A stretch of DNA of 60,000 bases from assembly GCF_963678635.1 (NCBI RefSeq), contig NC_087069.1, positions 39,395,076 to 39,455,075 of the forward strand. The letters run 5' to 3'. The notes beneath the pieces are model-generated. The model was given only the letters and a program-made list of their open reading frames with translations. It was not told where the DNA came from and did not search any database. Positions 51,340 through 60,000 of this stretch are shown one piece after another; the stretch's first letter is position 1; each line of letters opens with the position of its first letter. The DNA comes from Symsagittifera roscoffensis (lineage: Eukaryota > Xenacoelomorpha > Acoela > Convolutidae). A program made the translations under genes and the position numbers.

Positions 51340-51640
51340 TTATACAGTGTGAGAGATCCTTCCCTTATCCGTTTACCAGTGGTCAGCTCGTTTGCCAGCC
51401 CAACTTTACACAAAAGAAAAATACTATCTTTTCTGTCGAAAGCTGGATCCGCCATAGCATTTCGAAACGGAAGGTTATTTTCGCGTACATCCACATCATT
51501 GTCTGGTAGATCACATGTGATATGGGGAATGATGAAGAAATCTGCTCGCAGTGTGTCTTCTCAAGTTAATGACGTAGTTGTGGGCGGAAAACCTCTCGTC
51601 TCCAATGGAGAGTGGGGCAGTCCAGCTGGTTCAACTAATT
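51340..51640 (-). pseudogene. BEL/Pao protease end (copy A)
   Basis: Minus-strand CDLPDNDVDVRENNL, then MADPAFDRKDSIFLLCKVGL matches the LADP.F.....IDLLIGAD segment ending BEL proteases. The segment upstream (51530-51870) is duplicated at 52390-52720. Confidence 0.75.
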
Positions 51641-51889
51641 AGCTGACTGATTAATGAGACAACCAATGTCGTCTTACGACGGTGTCACAGACGAAGTTCT
51701 ACTGCGATCCATTGTCTATCAAGGCACTGTAAATGATTTTCCGTCTGTGATTATTGAACAACGGTATCCTACATGTTCCAAGTAGAGCCGCTTTGTCAGG
51801 TTCCTTGTCAGCACCATTGCAGTACACTGGTTGTTTTCACTCGTCGGAAAGTCGTTTATACTCTCGCTCAAAGACAAACTTCTCCACAA

Positions 51890-52720
51890 CTTGAACCTAA
51901 ATCCTCCATCTCAAAAACAACTCCAACATATTATCGGGCCGTTTGTCGTCCGAGTTAACTACTCGCGGTTCTGAGGATTGCATAATGAGTTTCAAAGTAA
52001 GCGTCATCGAAATCAGTCAGCCCAAAGGATTGAATTTCTTAGAGATATCTGAGAGTAGAGATAGTTTTGTCTAGTTATTTTTTAGATCTTGTGTTACTAT
52101 TTCCTAATGCTTTCACGCAATACTCTTTCGCTGAGAACTGACGTTCAATTTTAAGCAGTGCACTGGACAAGGTCTTCTTGCACTCAGCTGAGCAGCTAAC
52201 ATTTTTTTACAGTGGAAATTGTCTTGTTGTTAGTTGAGACATAACATCATTGATCAGTTTTTAGCAAAGTGTTTGTCATCTGCGCCAGTCAACCAACCGT
52301 AGGCGTTGGAATCTTTATTGGTCCTTCCTTCGACACAAGGTTATGTTCGCGTACATCCACATCCTTTTCTGGTAGTTCACATGTGATATTCTGCCACATG
52401 CTCACAGTGTGTCTTCTCCAGTTAATGATACAGTGGTTGGCGGAAAACCTCTCGTCTCCAATGGAGAGGGGGGCAGTCCAACTGGTTTTACTAATTAGCT
52501 GACAGATTAATGAGACAACCATTGTCGTCTTAGGAAGGTGTCACTGACGAAGTTCTAATGCGATCCATTATCTATCAAGCCACTGCAAATGATTTTCTGT
52601 CTCTGATGGTTGAACAATCGTATCCTACAGGTTCCAAGTAGAGCCGCTTTGTCAGATTCCTTAACCATTGCAGTACACAGGTTGTTTCCACTCGTCGGAG
52701 TTTCGTTTATACTCTCTGCT
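51890..52720 (-). repeat. Second copy of BEL protease and RT-thumb segments (copy B)
   Basis: 51895-52270 parallels 50355-50710, and 52340-52720 parallels 51475-51870, at about 85% by eye (for example GCGGAAAACCTCTCGTCTCC in both). In copy B the protease and RT-thumb parts are joined directly, so about 700 bp present in copy A is missing. It still reads LINDVMSQLTTRQFPL and LSDISKKFNPLGL. Confidence 0.85.
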
Positions 52721-54090
52721 CAAATGCGTTGATTTTCCTCATGAAAAAGGGAACGGTGCCGTGTTCAACACTGCTAACAGTTTTTTTATGCTCGGGCAAT
52801 TTGTTAGCATATGCCCCTGCCGCAAACAATTGAAAAACAATTTTTTGAGAGACACTTCGTCTTTTGGTGCATGTAACGAAATCAAGTAGTTTGAAACTTA
52901 CACACGATTATTGCAAACAATTTTTATATAAGTATACATAACTATATGAATGCATAATTACATATATCAATGCGCTGGTTGCGTTTTTCCAATGGTAAAA
53001 TGACGTTGTTTCTGTTTCCCCAGCAATTGTTTTTTAGCTCTCGCGTTTCTTCATTGACCATAAACTCATCATTTATTCAAGAGAAGAATCATAAATCATT
53101 CAAATCATAATAATCTGAAACTTTCTCTGAAAAGGAGTGAAATACTTGGGAAAAGTAGTGACTGAGTATAAAATGCCTTAAATTGATCGTTTTTCGCAGT
53201 AATTTATACAGGTGAAAACAAAAAATAAGCTGGAAGCTATAAAAAACACTAAAATACAATAAGAAATGTGACTTTTTAGTCTATTTGAGTTTCCTACAGT
53301 TTTTTGTCGTTCCTTTTATCAGGTAATCTGAAATAATCAAAAATTTGTTATGCCATAAAATGTTTTTCAAACGTTATTCAAGTTTTTGGGTTAAATTTTT
53401 CTTTAGAAATTTTGGAATCATCGAAACTAATTAGCATATTCCGGTTAAAAATCAGAATTGTTTTGAGGAGATTATTCGATATCTTTAAGACCTGTAGATA
53501 AGTTCTGGCTCCACTGATTTTCTGATGGTTTGCCTAACTACCACAAATTGCGACTCTTTAGTTTCAAAAACATCTCATGAAACCTAAGTGTTGATTTGAG
53601 TTACACCGACTTATTTGAACTTTCTTTTAATCGTTTTGTAGTCAGTACATCTATTGTAAAAATGTTTACCGCTAGATTAATGCTTTGAATTAGCCGGATA
53701 ACACGAGCATTATTGAAATTTTTATACGCATGTGTTTATCAATAAAGCTAAGATTAGACAAAAAGTGAAGAGAACAAAATGAAGAGTTTGCAAAAATCGG
53801 AGCCAAACTTGTACCCCGAAAACGGCTCAGTTTGGTTTTTGTAGTTAAATAAAAATAACGTTAGAACTACCGAGTCAATTGATAAGAGAATGAGAGTCTG
53901 CGAAACGGTCGCATTGAGTTCCAACTAACTCTTGTTTTTTTTTCAGTCTGCGTTTTGGCATTGTCCTTTTAAAATGCGTTTTGAATGAGAACTGATCTAA
54001 TTTTTTAGCAGAATTTGAGAAAATGATTTCGGTTTTTTTAGAGATTATTATCTTTGATTACCCAATTTATTTGATTATTAATGGATGCTG
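52721..54090. other. Intergenic, nothing recognised
   Basis: AT-rich with no recognisable coding or transposon ends. It may include the lost 5' end of the BEL element. Confidence 0.4.
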
Positions 54091-54179
54091 CGAGGAACTG
54101 TAGTGTAGCACGGGACCAGATGGTAGTTCTAGACGAAGAGTTGAAGCAGTTGCTACTGAGACTGAGTAATGCCACACAA

Positions 54180-54860
54180 GAAAAATTTTGCTACAATGGT
54201 AAACAAAAATCACTTGGACAACACAGACCAGTTTGATAAACAAAAAGTGCAATGTGAGGGCCTCAAGGAACGAATTACGGAACAGGAAAATTATTCGAGA
54301 AAGCGTTCTGTGTTTATAATAAACACCCTATGAGATGCAAAAGACGAAAAGAAAATTGGCGAAAACTGTTCATTGGTTTTTAAAAAGTACTTGAATCTTG
54401 ATATTATTGATAGTGATACGAAGGCTAATTGCGTGTTGCCTATTCGCAGGTAGTTGCCTTATGGCTTGATGCCAATTGGATAGTAAAGTATAGTAAATTG
54501 AAGGTTAAAGATGATGTGTACCGCTATCAAAAATAGTTTTAAAATGAGAATTAAAAAATGAGATAAATTTCAGAAACATCTACACTACATAAATGAGTGC
54601 TTACCACCTGTAAAAGCTACTCTTAAAAACTTTTCTGACTCACTAAATCATGTGACTTCTAGAAAAAACTGCAGTATATCTGTTCTTTGCTCCGACAAAA
54701 ACATGCAAGCAAGAAAATATGGACTCAGGTGAAATCACCAAAAGGTAAACTCGCTCTTGAGAAAACCGTTCTTAAAACCAGAATCGGTACTCAAATAGGA
54801 GAATTTCATCTAGGGCTAACACTTTCAAGCAAGACATTGCTATCGTGATGAGAGATGAAA
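54180..54860 (+). pseudogene. LINE ORF1-type relic
   Basis: The + strand reads QFDKQKVQCEGLKERITEQE, then NYSRKRSVFIINTL, a stop, DAKDEKKIGENCSLVFKKYL and LDIIDSDTKANCVLPIR. The pattern of a coiled segment ending LE.YSRR....I.GI, then a folded domain with a C.RLG-like end, is that of the nucleic-acid-binding ORF1 protein of CR1/L2-type LINEs. Further fragments (SDKNMQARKYGL) reach about 54860. Several stops are present. Confidence 0.6.
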
Positions 54861-54959
54861 AACCGGCTATGTTGTTTGCCAATATGTCTCCCGGGCAGAA
54901 AAAAAAAACAAATAACAGAGTACCTCTATCAAATTATTAGTTCCTGTTGATTTTTAAGT

Positions 54960-56640
54960 GACGCTGTCGTGTTGCTGGTACTACGTTGTTCGTATCGACT
55001 ATTTCCAAAAATTATTTATATTTAAACTACATTAATCAATGTTTTCGTGTAATCAGTGTAATAAAATTATATTACAGATAAAATTTTTGTTATTTAAGCT
55101 TTCAGCAGGCTCAGCAATTTTTTTTGGCTAGGTTTGTTTCGTTATACCGAATGACTAAAACATTTCATTTATTAATACTTGTACTCTTTAGTGATGTATG
55201 TTTGTTACGATAACATGTTATGTTGAATTACACTGATATGTTAAAGAAGTAACATTAAATTTGAATAAAATCTAACATTAGTTCATTGAGCGTTCTATTA
55301 AGAACATTTTGATACGACATCACGTGAGACAAGAAAGAAATTTCGGATCGTTTTATCTATTTTTTAGGTTCGAAATCATAATTTGTTTTGATTTTTGAGC
55401 TGAAACGATACAAAAATAAACAATAAAAACAACGCATCACGACAACAGCAAAAATAAAAAAAAAACAAATGATTCAAGTAAATTAAGATATCGAGTTCAG
55501 ACAATTTTCCTCTAAAACCCAAAAAAAAACAAGGCAATTATTGTATGAAAAAATCATGAAAATTAGCAAAGCAAAGTTAGCTGCGCTCTTCTCATTTATA
55601 TGAATTATCGTTATGCTTTTATTCTAAACGAAAAAAAGCAAAAGCCTCAAAAATGGCTAAAATCTTCACAAGTCTAGAATTACATAAGCTGATAGATGGA
55701 TGCGTTTTTGCTAAATTCTTTTACAAATGAGATCACCGGGGACATTCTTTGTTTTTTTTCTTTATTTTTAACGTTCTCTTTTTCTTGTTCAAGTCAAGCA
55801 GTTTTCCACTGATCTTGAAATAAACGCAATAAGCATCAATGTAATAAGTATGTTTACCAATGTTATGTGATTTTCCGCTGAAGTTAGACCTCAAAGAAAT
55901 GATCTTGCCACACTTCTGTGATAAGTGAAACTTCTCAATAGGTGGTGGGGGAGAGCAAAGCATTTTCCGCTGACATCTCAAATTCATCTCTAATTTATAA
56001 AAATGATTTTTTTCTCGAATTGAGTATTAAAATCAAATACAAGAGCGAAGCATGCACAGCTCATGTTTATGATTGTCTTTTCTCTTTGTAATAAAACCTA
56101 AAACAAAACAAACTTTTTTGTCTCATGCAGTTCTGAACACAGACAAACACAAAAGACAGTTTCTGAACATTGGATACTTACATTTTCTTTTGGCAATAAA
56201 TGTAAAATAATATCAGATAGAAGTTCTGGGAAACTGGCCGAAGAATTAAACCAAAGTGAACCCAAATGCTTTAAATAAATGCTCTCTTGAATGAATTGGA
56301 TGTACCGCTTCCGCAACAAAACTTGGAACGTTTTTAGTTGATCTTACAGAAACTTGGCTTAGGGACATATCTAACCTTTTTTGCCAAAAAGTTTTTAAGC
56401 ACATAGCTACAGTAACCAAACCAAAGGTAGTGGTGGAAGAATAGCAATTCTTTCTAGAAAAGAAAACGTTTCAAAGAATTTGAAATGTACAGCCTGAAAA
56501 GAAATCCAAACTCTTACGGTCTCGATAAAATTTTTGCGCTTAAGGCTCACAAATTCCTAACAGCGTCTTCGTATCAGCCCGGATAATTTTTTCCCAGCGA
56601 AGTGCTAATCTCAAATTTTTAACGCTACATTGCATTGAGG
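54960..56640. other. Intergenic, nothing recognised
   Basis: AT-rich, without domains or clear repeat ends. The TGATATGTTAAAGAAGTAAC region and the T-runs give no reliable call. Confidence 0.4.
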
Positions 56641-56684
56641 TATAGTATAAAACCAGTATAGTTGCTTAGCAATACCAGCTATAT

Positions 56685-56760
56685 AGCCCAGCGTATACAT
56701 AGTGCGTTCCGAGGAGTTCGGCGTGGGTTCGATTCTCACCAATTTCGTTTCATTTGAGAA
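56685..56760 (+). repeat. tRNA-like / SINE head
   Basis: TATAGCCCAGCGTATACATA in the A-box position, and a perfect T-arm GTGGGTTCGATTCTCAC (56723-56739, 5-bp stem with one G-T pair). The acceptor and anticodon stems do not close well, so a tRNA pseudogene or SINE head is more likely than a working tRNA. Confidence 0.5.
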
Positions 56761-56779
56761 TCCTATTTGAGCCGAACCT

Positions 56780-57600
56780 GACAGACCATAAAATGCTAAT
56801 ATTTTAATCGGTTCAAAATTGGTTTGAAAATGAGTTTCTGTTAATTAAACTGCGTGAAAGGAACTAGACACCTGGACAACTGCAAATGGAACTTCACCAC
56901 GTACCTACTAGACAAGAAGGGTGTGCTTCGCATGAGAATCCTATTCAGTGAGTGACTGGAACTTCACAGTGGCGGAAAAAAGCTTGTAAAATTGAACCTC
57001 TGTTTTCAACTATTTTTTGGACTCTAATTTCTGCTAGTTTTTTTAACCCAAAAAAAGTGCTACTTCTTTGCTTTTCAGCGCTATAAAATCATATACGATG
57101 TTGTTGATTGCAAATCAATGAAGACCCTATTAGATATCCTAATACTCGTTCATAGCCAGTACCCTAGTACCCCAGAAGAGTCTCGAACCCAAAAAGTTTG
57201 TGCAAAAAAATTCCAGAAAATAAAAAATTTATATCAACTTTTCCCAAAACTTTCACTGACAAAAAAAATTTTTGCCCGAATTTAGAGCAAAACCGGAGAA
57301 CACCGTTTTTGTCTTGCCCGTTCAACTGTTAAACCCATCAGTCGTGTCGAGAAAGTTTTTTGAGTGAACCCCTACTCGATTTCCTCCAGTGGTTGGATAA
57401 TCTTCAAAAATTTGCTCGGCTCGCCCCGTTTTCAGCCGCATACCGCCGCGACCGTTACTACTATCGTTTCGCCGTAACGTCGTTAAGTTTAACCGATAAA
57501 CCGTACGGGTTAACTTAAACAGAACTAAACCGAAGCCTTAGTTCAACCTTACAAATTCTCGGCTAAAGGTTCTTAAGGTTATTATCGTCATCATTTCTTT
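56780..57600. other. Region upstream of the 57.6-kb ORF, nothing recognised
   Basis: Slightly more GC around 57380-57540 (CCGCATACCGCCGCGACCG). It might be part of the element that carries the next ORF. No protein signal. Confidence 0.35.
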
Positions 57601-57617
57601 TTTTTTCTCATTTCAAT

Positions 57618-58215
57618 GTGACGATTTACAACAACAGACTCCTTAAATTGATTGCCATTGATTCTCTTCATCACTCCGTAGATACCTTACCATTAACTCT
57701 ACAAAAACGCCTCAATGACACTTTTAAAGCAGTTCCAGGTATAAGCTTTAATTTGAATGCTAATAACCGACAAAAGACTGTTCAATATCTGCTAAGCAAT
57801 ACCCCAAAAGGTATGATAGAGAAAAACATTATAATTTGGCATGATGTTATCAATAACTCACCGGGAAAGCATAGATCAAACAACGATAACCCACTTACAC
57901 GAGAAAGTTTAATTGAAGTTTTAAAAGAATGTAAAAACAAAATATCAGCCATTACTTACGTTCACCGTCAATGTTTATAGACGTTTGGTTGAAACAGGAA
58001 TGTTAACCATTGATGTGACCAAAGATGTAATCTCAAAAAGAAAAGCTAACAACAAAAAATTAATTTGTAAACTGAAATTAAATCATCCTCCGGCGTTTTT
58101 AGAAATAAAAAAAATTGAGAGTCGTTCGACGTTATTTCCCCAATCTGTCCGAATTTATCAAAAAAATTTAAAACTGTCGACCAAATTCAAGGAAAAGAAA
58201 AGCAGATCAGCATAA
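57618..58215 (+). pseudogene. Unidentified ORF pair, one gene split by a frameshift
   Basis: 57618-57980 (120 codons) holds AVPGISFNLNANNRQKTVQY, then NIIIWHDVINNSPGKHRSNN and LIEVLKECKNKISAITYVHR. 57985-58215 continues in the next frame with RRLVETGMLTIDVTKDVI and ends in a lysine-rich tail. The two join by a single shift near 57965-57980. The composition looks protein-like, and the WHDVINNS...KHRSNN core looks like a constrained motif. I cannot name the family. Its position among transposons suggests an accessory ORF of a mobile element. A hydrolase-like fold with a His-Asp pair is only a guess. Confidence 0.5.
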
Positions 58216-58226
58216 GATCTCATAAG

Positions 58227-58441
58227 TGACAACAGTCGAAGAGTCTTTAACGTTTGTTAGACATTATAAATCTTAGTTTTTTTCATTAGTTAAATTCATC
58301 CTTAAGTTCAATGTTGTAGTTTGTTGTCCTTCTTTTCCGTAGGCAACGACAGTCGTAGGAGTCTTGCAAGGATCTTCCCGTTCGATATAGGGCGCGGCTA
58401 ATTGAATTGAATTTATTTAGATTCCGTCAATCGACGTTACA
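58227..58441 (+). repeat. Possible 5' LTR
   Basis: 215 bp beginning TGACAACAGTCG and ending GACGTTACA, directly upstream of gag. The partner LTR is outside the window, so this rests on position and TG...CA ends only. Confidence 0.25.
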
Positions 58442-58487
58442 TTTTTGTTGCCCTTATTTAAAAAAAGCTAAAAACAAATATTTCAAA

Positions 58488-59010
58488 ATGGAGCTTGTTC
58501 TCAGCCAGAAGCTGAACAAAATTTTTCTTGCCAGGAAAGAGTTGGAAACAAATCGTCTTGAACACCATATCAAAATTACGGAATATATAAGTGTGAATGA
58601 ACGACCAGCTAAAATTGAAACGTACATCGAAAAATCTAGCAATTGCTTTCAAAAAACTATAGAGAAAAATGATGAGATTAAATCTTTGTCTATGCACAGC
58701 AACAACGCTGCTGAAATCATATATCAACTTGAGTTTTACCCAGGATGTAATAGGTAAGGTTGCATCAATGACTTCGAGTGAGCGTCGAAGAGAGGCAGCC
58801 CTTGCAAAAATTAGACGCGAGGAAATTGCATCAAAAGTTGAAAAACCATTTTATGCTCCGTGCCTCCAGTGTAAGGGTAAACTCCCACTCTGGAGTTGTC
58901 TTTAAGGAATAAGGAAAAGACCCCCAACTCAACGAGCTCAGTTCTCCGCGCAAAATAGGTTGTGTTTTGCGTGCTTGCAAGCTGAGCACATGTTCCGGCA
59001 ATGCCCTAAA
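58488..59010 (+). pseudogene. BEL/Pao gag and zinc knuckle
   Basis: From the Met at 58488: MELVLSQKLNKIFLARKELE and a helical, charged region to 58757. In another frame follow SSERRREAALAKIRREEIAS and, at 58955-59030, LCFACLQAEHMFRQCPKA, a CCHC zinc knuckle (C-x2-C-x4-H-x4-C). These are gag features of BEL elements. Two frame breaks. Confidence 0.7.
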
Positions 59011-59159
59011 GCCCGCAAGTAGACTAAGCCTGGCTGTGAACGCACCCTTAATGCCTTGTTGCATGGTGCTGAGAAAGCTTTCAGCGTAAGGCCTGCAAAC
59101 AAAAAGTTGAACATTAGCAATAACACAAGCCATTCAAAATCATACATTTCCGCCTCGCC

Positions 59160-59711
59160 GAATTGAAATAAACCAGAAACTTCGTCATCGGACGTAGCCG
59201 AGTCGCCGTCTTACAAGAACTAACGGGACTCCTTCCTATGATTCGATTGGAAATAAGTTCAAGCACAGACGCCACCACTGCTCTTGTAATGTAAGATTCC
59301 TGTTGTACCCACTCATGGGTCTCGGCGGGCCTAGCACAGCATTTATATTTGTCTGGCCACTAGCTAGATATTCTGGTTAATGGCTTCATTTCGACGGAAT
59401 CCGTTCCCACGCAACAAGTCGAAGTGAACGTGTTTGCCAAATTCGACCACCATGAATACTCGTTCAGGGTTCCGCTGTTTGTCGAAGACAGTTTGAGCGT
59501 TGGTTCCGAAACCATTGACAAGCCCATTCTGCAAGACAGGTTTCCACATCTGCAGCCAATTACACCTATCGTCTACAACTACTCCGACGTTGAGATGATA
59601 TTGGGGCAGGCTGTCTTTCATGCAATCAAGCCTCTCGGGTTCTCAGTGGCCCGCTTCCATCACCAACTGGTGTTCGAGCCACCACTTTCAAGTGCAATGT
59701 TGAAGACGTAG
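59160..59711 (+). pseudogene. BEL/Pao protease
   Basis: SSSTDATTALVM near 59255-59290 occupies the active-site position (usual D-S/T-G-A-T, here Asp-Ala-Thr). The open frame 59424-59711 then reads ILQDRFPHLQPITPIVYN and VEMILGQAVFHAIKPLGF, the L.........V.ILIG.D....I.P region. A stop separates the active site from the rest. Confidence 0.75.
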
Positions 59712-59753
59712 CACTTGCTGACCAAGTAAAGAAATCGTACGAGCTGAAATCGT

Positions 59754-59972
59754 ATGGCACATTTAGACAAGCTGATCCCCGTTCCGCAGCTGATAATCAA
59801 GCTCAAGAAAACTTTTGATTCTACCACGCTTTATGATGGCAGCTGTTATCTTGAAGGAATGCTCTGGACTGAAGACAACATTCATCTTCCCGATAGCTTT
59901 TACGCTTCATTGGTTCAAATTAAATCTCTTGAAAAGCCTGTAGAGAAAGATTTGAAGTTGAAAACTCCATAG
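59754..59972 (+). pseudogene. BEL/Pao RT N-terminal region, partial
   Basis: FDSTTLYDGSCYLEGMLWTE then LPDSFYASLVQIKSLEKPVE matches the BEL linker and RT entry (T....DGRY...L.W......LP.......R..SLE..L...). A stop follows 24 bp before the window end, and RT proper lies outside. Confidence 0.75.
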
Positions 59973-60000
59973 GCTTCGGATATCCGAGGTGATGTCGAGG

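Larger units (their letters stand above)
48472..52720 (-). mobile_element. BEL/Pao retrotransposon, broken, with internal duplication
   Basis: Minus-strand order is protease, RT, RNase H, integrase, as in BEL/Pao elements. A second diverged copy of protease plus RT-thumb sequence (51890-52720) lies upstream. LTRs and gag were not found. Many stops and frameshifts are present. Details are in the parts below. Confidence 0.88.
58227..60000 (+). mobile_element. BEL/Pao retrotransposon, 5' part, continues past window
   Basis: Plus-strand order is gag, zinc knuckles, protease, start of RT. The frames are interrupted, but less decayed than the 48-52 kb element. The 3' part lies outside the window. 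Confidence 0.85.

Noticed and set aside
56685-56760. Functional tRNA gene
   Set aside because: Only the T-arm is convincing. The other stems do not close.
58227-58441. Confident BEL 5' LTR
   Set aside because: The partner LTR is outside the window and the primer site is unclear. Kept only as a low-confidence feature.
1-60000. CRISPR array or prokaryotic operon
   Set aside because: Introns, polyadenylation signal, LINE/LTR elements and absence of regularly spaced short repeats show eukaryotic DNA.

Overview
This is a eukaryotic, metazoan (invertebrate-type) genomic window. It is AT-rich and holds GT-AG split exons of a modular cell-surface receptor, followed by about 38 kb of transposon-dominated DNA. 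No bacterial operon, rRNA or CRISPR structure is visible. The species cannot be named from the sequence.

Region 1 (1-22 kb, + strand) is the 3' half of one large gene for an LDL-receptor-related protein of the LRP1/LRP2 (megalin) kind. I assembled 19 exons whose splice phases all agree and which encode about 1,262 residues to a stop at 21962. In order these are the end of a YWTD beta-propeller, an EGF module, ten LDL-receptor class A modules, an EGF plus a Ca-binding EGF, a complete YWTD propeller, two degenerate EGF modules, one transmembrane helix, and a cytoplasmic tail with NPGF and FSNPVF motifs. A polyadenylation signal follows. The N-terminal part lies upstream of the window. Its large introns carry a decayed LINE, foldback/MITE-like elements, tRNA-derived SINE-like pieces and recent direct duplications.

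Region 2 (22-28.8 kb) has no convincing gene. It has a hAT-type MITE with target duplication, a SINE-like tRNA fragment and a degenerate minisatellite.

Region 3 (28.8-42.4 kb) holds two Ty3/gypsy-type LTR retrotransposons, both on the minus strand: an older one (28798-34775) and a well-bounded one (36061-42399). The second has 243-bp LTRs, a polypurine tract, a primer-binding site and a 5-bp target duplication. Both have gag, protease, RT/RNase H, integrase and a long post-integrase tail, broken by many frameshifts and stops.

Region 4 (42.4-48.4 kb) has a cluster of Tc1/mariner-like near-palindromic MITEs and one small open reading frame (44181-44399) that may be a real gene.

Region 5 (48.4-60 kb) has a broken BEL/Pao element on the minus strand with an internal duplication, a LINE ORF1 relic, an unidentified conserved-looking ORF pair at 57.6-58.2 kb, and a second BEL/Pao element on the plus strand that runs off the right edge.

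I found no clear new multi-gene system. The least explained items are the 57.6-kb ORF pair, a 1.36-kb inverted-repeat element filled with ATCGATTTAAAT-like blocks, a dispersed repeat family with a TCAGGGCAAAGCCCTGA hairpin, and an overlap of the gag start codon with the LTR/primer-site junction shared by the two gypsy elements.
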